The position numbers and the translations under genes are program-made. A DNA stretch of 64,000 nucleotides from Himantopus leucocephalus (lineage: Eukaryota; Chordata; Aves; Charadriiformes; Recurvirostridae). Below are positions 25,721 to 38,660 of the stretch, piece by piece. The stretch covers positions 65,173,406 to 65,237,405 of the forward strand of contig RSEF01000003.1 of assembly GCA_003993805.1 (NCBI GenBank), given 5' to 3'. The notes under the pieces are model-generated. The model saw only the letters and a program-made list of their open reading frames with translations, was not told where the DNA came from and ran no database searches. The stretch's first letter is position 1. Each line of letters opens with the position of its first letter.

Positions 25721-27129
25721 CTATAAAAAGAGAGATTACCAAAAAAAAATCTTACCTTTAATAATTGGAAACTTTTATTTGCTTCTTAAATAAAAAAGTA
25801 GGAAAGAACCATTTCTGTGTAGGTAGCTTGCACTTTAACAAAAGTGAGATGGTTGCCAAACTTAGCCCATGCAGTCTAGGCATTAAAGTTACAATTTGGA
25901 TTTTTATTCAGAAACATGTAAGTGATTTAGATACAAATATGTTTTCAACTAAAAAAAAACGATGTAGAGATAATAATAGACCCTTGTATAGTTAAAATCA
26001 ATAAATATAATGATGTAGATTTTAAGCATTCAATACCTAAAGTAACACTGAAAAATAGTTCAGTTGTTCTGGTGAACGTGATTCAAAAACCAAACTAAAG
26101 TTAGCTGGTCAGTAACTCAACAAAAAGGCTAAGTGAAGACAAGTGAATGTTAGACAATGGAACAATTTCCTTTTGTTCTTGAAAGGTTATCTCAAACAAA
26201 CTTAAACCTTAGTCTCATATCACACTGGGTATATAAACTAGAAGTTCTCCATGAACTAGGTATATACACATACTATGGATACACTATACACACACACATA
26301 TATAAAATCCTTATTAGTTGGATGATAACCTGATTCAGAGGAAAAAATCAAGCACTGCTGTTGAAGAGATCAGTACTCCTTTTCTCAAGCTCTAAGGCTA
26401 AAAGCAGTGTATTAGGAAGAATGTAATTATTGTTATTTGCTGATATTTTCTATGTTTGAGGATTGAAAACCAATCAGACTACAGGCCACAATTTGCCAAA
26501 CTGAAACTATACAGACAAAAAATTTAAGCACACACTAACAGTGTAGCTGTCTAAAGCACAGGCACAGCCCATATTGGCAATATAACCTAATATAAGATTC
26601 ATCTTCTGACAGCTTCAACTTAGATGAAAATACAGCCTTATATGATGAAACACAAAAACCAATTCCCGCTGCATTGAAAATGAAAGGCATTCATGAGACA
26701 CTATAGAATTTCAGTGGTTATTACTTATACATTACATTTTAAAAATAAAAATTATAGACTCTCTGTCTCCAATATTAAATACAGCAATATTTCTTTGATC
26801 TTTGATAACAAATCTTGAAATTCATTACTGAGGCAAAAGTTCTGTTTACAGGACCACATCCTCCTTTAAATTAAATTGAAATACTAGCTGGAGGCCCTGA
26901 CCTCAAGTGCATTCCTTCCTATCAACACAATTTCTTATTTCTGTGAGTGTTAACTTTGCAGATTTTCAGCTGTGAAAAGCAACTACTACACTGTCAGAAT
27001 TAGAAGTTAACCTTCATAAAATGGCAGTCCAAACTGTGTCATCTCTTTTTAATAACTTAACCCCCCATGCTGAAGTGATGGTTTGAACACCGAGCTTTAC
27101 AGTGAAGTGACAACAGAACATGCGTTTAC
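25721..27129 (-). other. LAMA2: LAMA2 intron 8
   Basis: A 1,409-bp intron bounded by GTAAAC and TTTTTATAG. It is AT-rich, with a short CA/TA run near 26270-26310 and A runs near 25741 and 25951. I see no other feature. Confidence 0.85.
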
Positions 27130-27308
27130 CCCTTCAGGTCTGAAGTAGCCATCGACGCATGTCTCGCAGTTTATGCCACCGGTGTGGCCTGTACAGTTCA
27201 CACACACTCCGCCCCCAATGTATTCTCCATGGACATTCAAACTCTGATTTCTGTCTGCAACATCCTGATCATAGTAACACTCCTCAGTCTTCCCATGACA
27301 GTTGCATG
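27130..27308 (-). CDS. LAMA2: LAMA2 exon 8: laminin EGF-like repeats
   Basis: A 179-bp exon lies between the acceptor CTTTTCTTTTAG and the donor GTAAAC. Two bases finish the split codon from exon 7 (CCA, Pro, where human has Ala). Then come 59 codons: CNCHGKTEECYYDQDVADRN, then QSLNVHGEYIGGGVCVNCTG and HTGGINCETCVDGYFRPEG. This is the eight-cysteine LE repeat pattern of the short arm of laminin alpha-2, which forms the rod next to the N-terminal domain. Possible N-glycosylation sequons are NQS and NCT. CNCHGK-EECYYD and YIGGGVC-NCT point to LAMA2 rather than LAMA1. Length and phase equal human exon 8. Confidence 0.96.
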
Positions 27309-28984
27309 CTAAAAGAAAAGGAACGGTGTTAGCAAACACTTTCCAGCCGGGGATGCCACGGTGCTACTAAGGTATTAAAAAGAGCCGTTCAACATTTTAT
27401 CATTGGTGCTGCATACACTGTAACCAATAGCACATCCAAGCATTAATTTACTACTTCAGCTGTGGAAAGTAATGTGGTTCCACCACAAATGCAGCCTGGA
27501 ATTCTATATGTTGTATTTTTTTCTCAATGTTTTCTCTGGAGGAGTATGGAAGTTGACCGATATAGCCTAATTATGTTCTTCCTGTTTTGTTTCAGGGTTT
27601 TTTTTCTGTTTAAATTGATATTCCAGAAACCTTTGGTGGTTGCACACACATATGGTTCATGAAAGGGTTAGCTAATTTAAAATACAAGAGGAATTATAAG
27701 GAAAGCAGCAGAATGGTTTGAGTAAATTAAAATAATTTCCATGAAAGCTGGAAGACATCCTGAAAACGCTTGATTTGCACATAAGCATATAAGAACTGGG
27801 TCAGAACAATGAGATTCTGAATCTTAAAACTTCTTTAGAAGTTCAGGTTTGAACTCTTAGGCTTCAGGTCCACATACAGGTGAGCTAATCTAATAATCTG
27901 TTGCTGTGAAAATGAGGTAGCTCTTCCTCCCGCTCCCCCTGTGGTATTAAAACATTCATTTCCACATAAAGAGAAATTCAAGGCTTGTCAACATCGCAGG
28001 GAATCATTCTCCTCACATCTGAACCAGATGCCAGGGAACAGTTTCCACCACGAAAGTACAATTCACTGAGGGTTGAATAGGGCATAAGAAGTGTCTCTTA
28101 AAAATTAAACATGAAAATAAATGTACCCTGATTTCAATCCAGAATGCATTTCCAGTGCAGACATAGTCCCTACTGAAACAAAGACCTCTGTGATCAAAGT
28201 TTACAGGACACAAATAAGCAATTACTATCTTTAATATGGGGATACCCGTTTCTTTTTATTTATTTTTAACCACTCATGGTAAAACTATAGCTGCAATCCT
28301 ACAATTGAATAAACACTTACATGTAATGGAGCACTAGATTTTATTATGTTCAGAAATGTAAGTGGTATGTGACCTTTGGAAGTAAGACGTTAAAGTTCAG
28401 TTATAACTACCCTTACTACAGTAAAGCTGAAAATGAAATTCCCAGCCTGTGGAAAGGTGACATTTCAAGGTATGTTTTCATTCCATGTTGGAAAAGTAGA
28501 TACATTGATTTTTCCATTAAAAAAAATCAGAAACTCAAATTGCATTTTGATCATGTAAAAATATTTTGTTTCAGCAAGGCTGAACATTATAAGATACAAA
28601 AGTGTCATGTATACAAAAATCAGGTTGTTAAAGTTTAATATAATGAAAAATCTATTAAAAAGATTTTTTACTTATCAGGATACAGTCCTGTTATTTTATC
28701 AAAACAAAACCACCACAATTTTAAAAATTAAATAAGTCAAAATGATGTTTATACAGTATTCCACCAATATCAGCATGTTACACTAAAATATTCTGTTTAC
28801 TAAAACCGTGAATCTACACATAATTGTTCTGTTAACTTTTTTGAGCCAGCCAAAGTAAGTGAACAACTGATGCATAAACAAATGTGGTTAGAGATAAAAA
28901 TAATTGCAAAATCATGTAGGATCTGACTTCAGGTTTCACCAGCAGCTGCAATAAACCTTCTCTTCTGTACCGCTTTCAACTTAC
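27309..28984 (-). other. LAMA2: LAMA2 intron 7
   Basis: A 1,676-bp phase-1 intron with donor GTAAGT and acceptor CTTTTCTTTTAG. It is unique AT-rich sequence, and the open frames in it (for example 28013-28213 and 28369-28638) are not recognisable. Confidence 0.85.
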
Positions 28985-29102
28985 GTTCACATTCATGCTT
29001 AACCAGGAAAGTGCCAGCATGCCAAGGCTTTTGATTGAAACCAGGACAACAGCGATCACATGTCTCTCCGCATGTGTTGTGCTCACACTGACAGATGGAT
29101 TT
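28985..29102 (-). CDS. LAMA2: LAMA2 exon 7: first laminin EGF-like repeat
   Basis: A 118-bp exon lies between the acceptor TTTTAAATTAG and the donor GTAAGT. It gives 39 codons plus one base: [20 protein letters not shown], then [19 protein letters not shown]. It carries the end of the first LE repeat and the start of the second, with the CEHNTCG-TCD-CCPGF core typical of laminin short arms. As I recall it, human LAMA2 has the same length with KSRCECEHNTCGDSCDQCCP at this place. The last base C joins CA from exon 8 to make Pro. The preceding intron ends in a weak polypyrimidine tract with many A bases, but exon placement is fixed by homology and phase. Confidence 0.96.
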
Positions 29103-31339
29103 CTAATTTAAAAGAAAAACAAATATTTACACAATGTGATGATTTGAAGAATCTGTCCATGTACATAATCTGCATTCCAGTTCAAATTATGAAAACATTA
29201 AGAATAGCTATACTCTGTAATTCCCCTGTTTATTCATTTTTATTCATTTATGTACCCTGCATTCACCAAGTGAGAGACAAAGAAGTGTGTTTAACTTCTA
29301 TAGCTCTATTTTAGGAAAACAGCCATGGTGCAAAGCAAGATAGCGGGCCAGACAATCTAAGGAGAATCTAAAAACATAGGAGAATCTAATTCCAACTGGC
29401 TGAAGAAAGGAGGATGGGAGAATGAAAGCTCCCCATTACAGCAAATAAGCCAAAGTGCTGGTAGCCCTCAGGTACAGCTTTGTATTACAGGAAAACTGAT
29501 CTGATGATAGTTAGCTTGCACTAGAAGGGGTGAGCCAATCTCTACCCTTCCCTTAGACGTAGCAATCCTGCAGCTGCAAAGTGAAATAAATGCTGTTGGC
29601 TGATCCATTAAAAATTGACTTTTAGCCTTAGCATTAATTTTTTACTGGATGAGTCAACTCATCATGTAACCTTCTAACTGCGAAACTATTTCTATGTAAG
29701 GGATAGCGGAAGTTTTTAAACTAACAAGAGATGAGAGCAGGACTACCCTTTCAGTGGCTTTTCAGTTCCTCAGCAGACTACCTTAGTCCCAGCTTAGTCC
29801 CAGCATGAAAATTTTGCTGTAGGAAACACCCAAATTCTCTGAGCCACAGAAGCAGCTTGGAAAAGATAAAAGAAATGGTAGTTTGGAGAAATGAGGAGCA
29901 AAAATTGCCTTCCCAATAATTATTCAGTGGAGGGGATTCTTTGTGGTCCTTGTGAAGCCACTCAAGGTCAAAGCAACAAGTTAACCTGGAGAAATTCTAC
30001 GGCTCACAGGACAAAGCATGAATCTTGCAAAACAAGATTAAGTTAAGCAATGCTTCAGAAAAGCAAGGCAGTAAATTCAAGCAAGTTTATTCTTTGTAAT
30101 GCTAGGGGAAAGATTCATTGTGCTAACAGCTAGAGTCATGGTGTTTATAAGCTGAAGCCCACCTGTTTTGGTGTGCCTCAGTCTAAAGAGTATCCCTGGA
30201 GAGATAAACCAAATACTCCAAATCTCCTATAGCCGGAGTTGTTTTACTTATGCTATTTTTTATACTGGTCAGATAACATATACATATTTGTCATCCTGCA
30301 AAACAAGACACCGCACTTGTCAAAATGCCTTTATTTTATCCAGTAGCCAAATTTTCTGAAGTATGTATTAATCGGATTAACAGCACTTATTTTCTGAGGT
30401 AGGCCCAATCCTAACAGATGGTAGTGAGACAATGCTGCAGTTTGATACCTAAGGCCATCTGAAACAATAGTTCAACACTTGCTATACACATCATCACAGA
30501 AAAGGCTTAGAAGGATTAAACCAAGGAGTTTGTAAAATTTTGACAAGGACCCACGGAAACTACTTAGAACTGTAAATGCATTCTCTGTAAGAGTTCTTCC
30601 AGTTGTTGTTTTTTTTTAATCAGTTCCTACACAATGGTTTAATGTAATCTACAAACAAGATTTTTTGTTAAATCCTACAAAGCTCCTACTTAAGTGAATA
30701 GTATATGAAAAGATCCCACACTGCAGCACATTAGTAATACTGGTAGATTGGAAATTCTGTATTAATGATAATATGTGCATGCATGTGTATAGATTTGAAC
30801 CATCAGTAACAAATTATATTTCTATATTTCCATTGTATTGGTTATGTGTTTATTAATGGCATTAAAAGAAAGCTACAAGTTGGAAGAAATTATAAACAGC
30901 TCCTGATTTTCTAGACTGGCTTGACTGATCACTCAATTAATATTTCCTGCATAGTAAATGTGCCATTCTAGTGCCATCATTTGTTTGCAAGTATCGATTA
31001 AATACTTGACAGTCATTTAGGAAACACCTTGATTAATATCAACAAGAAAAAGAAAAACTGACTGTTAGTGCTTACCTCTACAGCTACATAACATAGCCCA
31101 AATTTCTGTTGTTCTTATGGAATGAATTACCTGAAACCTATTCTTTCATTTCAGAGAAAGCCTCCGCTGACATTGTATGAACGTTTATTTTTCTGGTTGC
31201 CAGCACTGTTTCATCCTGGCACTGCTTCTGACTGTTCTTCCAGGTGAAGAACAGACATAAATTCACAGAACTCTGAGGAATATCAAGATTTTTTCTCATG
31301 TTCCACCCACATCAAAAAAGAAAAAAAATAAATACATAC
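29103..31339 (-). other. LAMA2: LAMA2 intron 6
   Basis: A 2,237-bp phase-0 intron, GTATGT to TTTTAAATTAG. It contains ordinary AT-rich unique sequence and a short T run near 30608. No gene or clear repeat is seen. Confidence 0.85.
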
Positions 31340-31429
31340 ATTGGTTGCTGGATCCAGTGGACAAGCCTTCGCATGGCCTGAACATATACACATGCCTCCA
31401 ACAGAGATATCTTTTATAGAATAGTAATA
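31340..31429 (-). CDS. LAMA2: LAMA2 exon 6: end of laminin N-terminal domain and start of EGF-like repeats
   Basis: A 90-bp exon with acceptor TTTTGTCTTACAG and donor GTATGT. It codes 30 residues, [20 protein letters not shown] then [22 protein letters not shown] is the signature at the end of the laminin N-terminal (LN) domain, and [11 protein letters not shown] opens the first LE repeat. Human LAMA2 has [20 protein letters not shown] at the same place in an exon of the same size. Both flanking introns are phase 0. Confidence 0.96.
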
Positions 31430-33558
31430 CTGTAAGACAAAACAGAAATTGAACTGCTAAGTGGATTGTAAAATGCAGGTGCCAAGCTGCAGAATTCATT
31501 TCTGGTGACAAAACTGTCAGGTCCTCTTTTATTTCTTTTTTGATCTATTACAAATATAGCAGACAGTGTAATAATGCAAGCTGCGTCTTGATCAACAGAT
31601 TCAGTCTTAGTGAAAGAAAGAGTATAAATTGGCACAGTTCTATTTGTTTGAAGTCACAAGAGCCATGTCAATTTATACAGAGCACGTACCAAACATGAGC
31701 ATAGGAAAAGGCTGTATGCACACTGGATAATGAAAAGGCAAATGCTACGGAATTTATTCCCTTCAGAAAACATGAAAAGGAAAGGCATGATGATGGGGAG
31801 AAGAGAAAGGCTAGAACAAAAACTAAGAAATAAACACTTTTGTTCACCTTAGCTGGGTCTTACTTGGGCATTCACTGGACTGTGGAAAGAAGAACTGTTT
31901 TTCACTATTGGCCTTTTGAATGGCTGTGGAATAGTCTTCTTTATTGAGATTTACATAACTTTTGACCTGTTGCTCTGCCATTTGACCATTTCTATTTTTT
32001 CTTTGGTGGGGATTAATAGCCCTAACCAGAAAAAAGGATGGAAAGGTATTTATAACCACGTATCATGACACCTATGAAAAGTGAATGTCATATGCCATCT
32101 TGTCCATTTTAATCTGTTTTGGCAAGAGTCCTGTAACATCCTAACAATTGGCTAATCAAACCAAACATATGCTATTTGCAAATTTTGCTGTTTCTCTGTT
32201 CAACCTCTTCTTCAGATCATTAATGAGCGTATCAAACAAAATGGGAACTCATATAACTCACAGTTAACCTTCTACCACACAGAAAATGTGTGCGGCTACC
32301 CCTTGTTTCCTGTTTTGTGGAGCTGTGGCGTCTCTAATGCCTTCTATAGGGAAAGCCAGACAAGGATGACAAGTTTCAGTTGCTCCTTGCTCCTCTGAGG
32401 ACAGCCTTCTGGAGAGTTATCATACAGATGTTATCATTCTTCACTGGTTTGACAGATCTGTGGATCGTCCTGCACTAGATTTTAATGAGTATATAGGGAT
32501 TTTTAAAGTGTGAATTAGGTTCTTACCTAGATTGAATTTTGTGTTTCTTCTCAGTTAGAATCAAATTATTAAATGTGCACCCTTATGTAAACACAGTTTC
32601 CGTGATTAGTGAGGCTGCAATAACTGTACTCAACTGGAAGGGTTTCTGGCCAATTCCAAACTTTTGGAAATAGCCAGCACTCTACATATTTGGAGGAAGA
32701 AATGGAAACCAAAAATGTGGAACAGAAGAGACAAATTTTCTTTGCAGTTATCCACCAATTGATAAATGATATTAATTAAAGCCAAGAATAATCATACCGC
32801 CCCTTCATAACAGGACTTACTATAGTGGTACCCTAAACAAATTTCCAAAAGAAAAATAATGTGATCAACAGAATGAGGAACTGAGCAGAAAGAAAAAATG
32901 TGGGAAAAAAAAAAATCAGAGGGAAAATATTTCAGCAACGGGAAAGCAGGGAGATGTGGCATAGGAAAGAAGTACAGTTTGTGGAAAGAAGAGATTGGGG
33001 TGTGCACACACAAGGAACAGTGGAGAAGACAGGGGTATGTTGTGAGTTTGACTGCTGCATCATGCTGCTAAAGCATGATGTAAAATTTTTAGTGTTAGCA
33101 ATAATCATATAAAAATGCTAAAAGTGTTGCGTTCGGGCACTACTACTACTCATAGTACCACTAGTAGAAAGTGTACTCAAAGTAAGTCTTCAAGGAATCC
33201 GAAAGATAGCAAAGGACTGAGCAGCAGAAGAGGCAAGAGGACATTATCTAACAGCAACCACTTGCCAATTACTTGCATCCAAATTTTTACAGCCAAAGGA
33301 GCTGTGTGCTTACATTGATAAGCAAGTTATGTACGTTAGTAACGCCATTAAGTGGAAAAATCAAAACTTTTAGTTGTGCTATAGAGAAGACAATAAAATT
33401 CTGTGAAGAGGGAATCCGCTAACACTAGGATTTTGACAAATAACAACAGGTACTCATCATCTCCCAAAATGTCCTATGGCAAACAAAGGCAGGTACAACA
33501 TTTACAAGTGTAAGAGAATTTCTACACATGTTATTTTTACTGTCTTGCCAGAACTTAC
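31430..33558 (-). other. LAMA2: LAMA2 intron 5
   Basis: A 2,129-bp intron, GTAAGT to TCTTACAG. A diverged CR1-like relic may lie near 32160-32290. The rest is unique. Confidence 0.8.
32160..32290 (-). mobile_element. Possible old CR1 relic
   Basis: The + strand reads TTTGCTGTTTCTCTGTTCAA, then CTTCTTCAGATCATTAATGA and GCGTATCAAACAAAATGGG. This resembles the complement of the CR1 ORF2 region that codes for a 'LFNMFINDL'-like block, seen in old sauropsid CR1 families. It is short and much diverged. Confidence 0.4.
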
Positions 33559-33738
33559 CCTCCTTGTAACAATGGGATCAATTTCATTGGGATCTTTGTG
33601 TGCGAACATCATTAAGTCAGCATTTAGTGTCCGTATTCTCTGAAATCTTAGGCGAATAAAGCGAGCAGAGGTGAATTCTAGTAATACACGTGAAGGATCA
33701 TCAGCACTAGGCCGTCCGTTAATTAGAGAAGTGTGAAT
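33559..33738 (-). CDS. LAMA2: LAMA2 exon 5: laminin N-terminal domain
   Basis: A 180-bp exon with acceptor TCTGCCTTCAG and donor GTAAGT. It codes 60 residues: IHTSLINGRPSADDPSRVLL, then EFTSARFIRLRFQRIRTLNA and DLMMFAHKDPNEIDPIVTRR. It is part of the LN domain, a globular head that laminins use to polymerise in basement membranes. It contains the conserved RLRFQRIRTLNADLMM segment. The frame is phase 0 at both ends, and the length equals human exon 5. Small changes from the human protein as I remember it are SRV for SPE and RF for RY. The preceding exon (exon 4) is not seen before exon 3. Confidence 0.97.
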
Positions 33739-36700
33739 CTGAAGGCAGAATTATTAAAGCAATAAGAAATTAGATTGCAGCAATGCTGCCATGATTATGC
33801 CAACAAACACCATTGAAGGCACTGCGTGAATGCCTTTGTAAATGTAAAACACCTTCTTTCTTTAGAAAGCAGATTTCCCCACAAAAATATTCCACATACT
33901 CACAGACCCCAAGTATGGAGAGGCTTTACACAAAAAACATTTTGAGCAAAGGAGAGTAATCAGCTACAGGAAGATTGTAGCACCAACTGCATACACGTAC
34001 CAAGGCCCCACAATGGCCTCCATGATGCAGGCAACTCATTTCTCTTCCTCTAGTCTAAAATAGGTATTTTCAAGTTATTGAACAACCAAAAGGCTCAAAA
34101 TTTTTAAATTAAATGAATGGATACTTGGAATGGGACTCAGAATTCAGCGGGGATCAGTCTGTACCTCTTATAGTGGTCATTAAAAGACTTTTGAAGTAGG
34201 TGTTTTCTAAAGCCAGCACAAGGTAACTTTTGAAACACTGAAAACTACAACAGCTAGATGAGACAAAATAAGCACTCATAAGCATCTCCCCTTTCCCACT
34301 GTCTCTTTACACAATTCATCATTTCCTTTGAATCTTTTTCTCAGCAAGCTGAAGCAATTTCCTGGGTTGCAACTGTTTTCACCTGGTCCCTAAGGAAGAT
34401 CTTTATCACCTCTGAGATCTCTGTTCAGCATTTGTTTTTCCAAAGATGCTACCAATCTCTGCTTACACTGTGGCTTCTGTAAAGATTGCCCCCCTTTCTC
34501 TGCCTGCCTGTCCTAAACTCTAGAAATCTTCTGGGTAAGTGTGCTCTGTGGCGCTTTCATAAAGACACTCTCTGACCTCAATTGCAGCATCAAGGGCAAG
34601 GCAACAAAAATAAGCAAACTTCTTCCCCTCCTGCCTTTTTAGCTGATCATGACATACATTAGCTGTGAATCAACAAAATAAAACAGATGGGCTGCTACAG
34701 AATTGTTCTTGGAAAAGGCCTACAAAAAGAAGAATGTCAGGTATAGCAAAATATTGTTAATGAGCACCTAGGGGGAGGGAGGAAAGAAACCATTAATTTT
34801 CCTGTATTCTGAAGTGTTAAATTTTAATTGGGGCATTTTTATTACAGGCTGGTACACTGAAAGAACGTGCAGCTGCTGAGCCAAATGTGCAGAACATTAG
34901 AACAAATAAGAGAATTATTTATTCTTTGCAATCAACATGTTGTGCACCTTACCTCAGTGCTCTGAGTGAGAGGTCAGGCTACACAGCTATTTTCTGTCAT
35001 AGAACACGATCATATTACCACTGTTTTAGGCAAACAGCTGCACTGAAAATGCCAGCTGGCACTCACCTAGCAGCGGCTGCCTCACACCGAGGAAAGAGAC
35101 AGACTGCTCCCAGCAAAGCAGTAGCTCTTCCTTTTCTGGAGTTTTCACTGGCACTGGATAGAAGGCTTATTGAACAACTGCTGTCTTGCACTGGCCATGT
35201 GATACTATTAACTTACTTATTTTCACTACCAACAGGGAAACCCTAAGCCTCATCACATCCAGCATCCTTCTCCATTGTATCCACAGGTACACAAAATCAC
35301 TGGGAGCCACTCTGCCAGGAGCAACTGTCAGTCTTATCTTGCCTAAGTATGAATCAGCACCTCTAGGCTTCTGCCATGTTATCTCCAGGAATAGGTGATA
35401 TTGCTACCTCCTCCTGAGATCACAACAACACTCTCACTTCGAGCTCTGACTCAATTTTGCTCCTGACTACAAGTAATTAAATTAAAGGAGACAGTTGGCT
35501 AGAAACAAACAGAATAAAATGCTATGAAAAAGACAGGGTACGAACAAAAGATTACAATAAAACCCCCAGAAAAAAGCAAGGAGAAGCTCCTGAGTGAGAA
35601 ATGTCTGGCTACAAGCAGGACAAAAACACATGACCGGAGAGAGAAAACTGTTCCAGTCCCTGGTGAAAAGAGAGAGAGAAGAACGTGTGTGGTGAGTAAA
35701 CTTCAAAAGAAGCCTGGAGATAGTGGCAATAGGTCCAGTGGAAATTGACAGATCTTTCCAAAAGAAGCAAGGTTTTAGTAAGAACACATGCCTAAAGACT
35801 TCTTTGCATAATATTTACCTGTGAGCAAGGAAATACATTCTTTTGAGTGTTTTTTCACACCATCATCTCCTTCCTTTAAACTGGATCCAAGAGATTTCTT
35901 TCTTATAGGCATCAAACATAGATGGGTTATGGTTTAAAGCAGTAGAACACTGAACTTTGATATTCCAGACATAAAGAAGAAATATATCTGAAGTAGTGCT
36001 GAAAACATCCCCTAGCTCACCCTGAAACAGCAACAGCACCGTGGCTATAAGCAGCATGGTAGTCTGACTATCTTGTCAAAATGACAAAAAATTAAGCTTT
36101 CAGGCATGAGGGGAGAAAGATGCAGGTAAAAGCCCATGTACCAGAATAAGCAAGTGCCCACAGAGAGTTAGAAGCATGAATCACAGACACAGCTTGACCC
36201 CAAATGACACAGCTGACAAACAGCAGTCATATGTTTTGATTTATATTTTTTTAAAAAAATTTAGTCTTAAGACTCCAATAGGGAAAAAAACCCACCACCT
36301 TGGAGTGGTAGTTTTAAAGAATTAAAATGTAAATTAACAAAATAAAAGAAGAGGCATCCTTTTCAGAATAGGCCCCCTTCTTAAAAGGTTTCATGTATCT
36401 ATCTGCCAGCAGCACATCTATTTGGCAAGGCCAAAATAGTAAAGATGACGACTTCCATTTATATTGTCTTTCATGCTTGTGTTTAAATGTTTCACAATTT
36501 AATTTTAAAACAACAAACAAGTAATTTCTCATAATTACTGAAATGCAGCTATGTCCTGCGTGAAATGTGGCACCTGTTCAAACATACACCAAAATGACAC
36601 TGAGATTAGGAAATTAAAACTGGGTAGTTTTATCAAAATGAATCTGAAGGGAAAATTTTACAGAGGCAAAATTAATTACTCTAAATTATTTCTCCTCCTC

Positions 36701-37734
36701 TCAACATCTGTGATGAAATCATTAATTTCTCCCTAAAAACATTTAGAATCAACTTGAAGAGTGTCCAGCTAAGTTGTTCCTATTCCTTGAAAAGAGAACA
36801 AGGAAGAAACTAAGAGTACTTTGGGAACATCTGTCATTAATCAGGAATAAACAGTAAGAATTTTAAATAACTTTTTTTAAAGAAGTAGAAATCAGACTTA
36901 CAATATTTTTAATATGACTCTCACAATGAGACATCACTGTGTTTTTCCAGAGCACACTTCCTCTTTTCATCTCCCTCCACAATCTTGCACCTATTTGTAA
37001 GACACTGTTTGCACGACAGCACATTTTCAGTCAAGAAGCTAACATGGCCTCTACCTTCCAAATATTTTTGAACCAGATCTGAAAACTGTTCCAGTGAACA
37101 CAGTCCTCAATATCCATATACCATTATGCCATCCAAGATCAGCATAGTACTTCATATATAGCTCCGAGTCCTGCACAGACTAGCCCCATTTTCACACAGG
37201 CAACTAAGGCACTGATGTCCTGCACTAGCTGTGCACATACTGCAGTATGAGCCACACCGGGGTTCTACAGCACAGCTAAGATCCAAAGCTGAGTCTACCA
37301 GGAAAATATTAATACTTTAATCCACCCATTGGGCTGCTACAATTTGGATAATCCAAGTCCCCATGAGGGAACAATCTCAAATTTTGCTCAGGTTTTATGG
37401 ACAACTTTTATTTACCAATTCCAGGACTGAGGTAATCACCATTTTGGATTCTAAATGAAAGCGATGTAGATTTCAACCCTAGAAAAATTTTCCTTAGCAG
37501 GAAATTTTTCCAGGATTATATTCCAACAAATGGGATCTTTGGGGAAAATGAGCATTCCCTTACAAAACTTCTAAATGTTACCACAATGAAAGCCAAATTC
37601 TCATTTTGTAAAATCATTTTGAATTGTATCTGATTTGTCAACCAGTTTAATAGTCAGAACTATTCAAGCAAAAGGGTATGATGACCTTTTCCAGTAGCTG
37701 CATTAGCAACTGTATGTTCAAAAAGATTATATCA

Positions 37735-38660
37735 CAAAATAACAGAATGGTTGAGGTTGGAAGCGACCTCCAGAGGTCATCTGTTCCAAGCCCCTTGCTC
37801 AAGCAGGGCTACCTAGAGCCAGTTGCCCAGGATCATGCCCAGATGGCTTTTGAATATCTCAAAGGACGGAGACTCCAAAACCTCCCTGGGAAACCTGTGC
37901 CCGTGCTCAGTCACATTAAAGAAGTGTTTCCTGATGATCAAATGTTCCTGTGTTTCAGTTTGTGCCCACTGCCTCTGGTTCTGTCACTGGGCACCACTGA
38001 AAAGAGCCTGGCTCCATCTTCTTTGCACCTTCCCTTCAGGTATTTAAACACATTGATGAGATCCCCCTGAGCTTACTCTTCTCTAGGCTGACCAGTCCCA
38101 GCTCTCTCTGCTTTTCTTCATAGAAGAGATGCTCCAGTCTCTTCATCTTTGTAGCACTTCATTGGACTCTCTCCAGTATGTCCATGTCTCTCTTGTACTG
38201 AGAACCCCAGAACCCCCCAGATATGGCTTCACCAGTGCTGAATAGAGGCGAAGGATCACTTCCCTTGACCTGCTGGCAATACTTTGGTTAATGCTGCCCA
38301 GGTTACCATTAACTTCTGCCACAGGGACTCATTGCTGGCTCATGTTCAACTTGGTGTCCACCAGGACCCCCAGGTCCTTTTCTGCCAAGCCGCTTTCCAG
38401 TTGGGTGGCCTCTAGCATATGCTGGTGCCTGGGGTTGTTCCTTCCCAAGTGCAGGACCTTGCACTTCTCCTTGTTGAACTTTGTGACGTTCCTACAGCCC
38501 ATTTTGCCAGTCTGTAGAGGTTCCTCTGGATGGCAGCACAACCCTCTGGCATTATCAGCCACTCCTCACAGTTTGGCATAATCAGAAAACTTGCTGAGGG
38601 TACACTGTGCCTCATTATCCAAGCCATTAAAGAAGATGGTAAACAGGATTGGACCCAGTA
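37735..38660 (-). mobile_element. CR1 LINE, 5'-truncated, about 0.9 kb
   Basis: The longest CR1 copy in the window. Its 3' end is at the low coordinate (GGTTGAGGTTGGAAGCGACC, then CTCAAGCAGGGCTACCTAG). Reading the minus strand gives the C-terminal half of CR1 ORF2, for example KFNKEKCKVLHLGRNNPRHQ then LEATQLESGLAEKDLGVLVD and TKLNMSQQ at about 38329-38480. The high-coordinate end stops at GGTAAACAGGATTGGACCCA. It is 5'-truncated, as most CR1 copies are, and contains stops and frameshifts. The + strand open frames at 37678-38070 and 38291-38581 are its antisense shadows. Confidence 0.93.

Noticed and set aside
32792..33318. Purine-rich open frames considered as a gene
   Set aside because: Low-complexity, basic translations typical of A/G-rich intron DNA.
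37678..38581. Plus-strand open frames of 130 and 96 codons
   Set aside because: Antisense shadows of the CR1 element on the minus strand.
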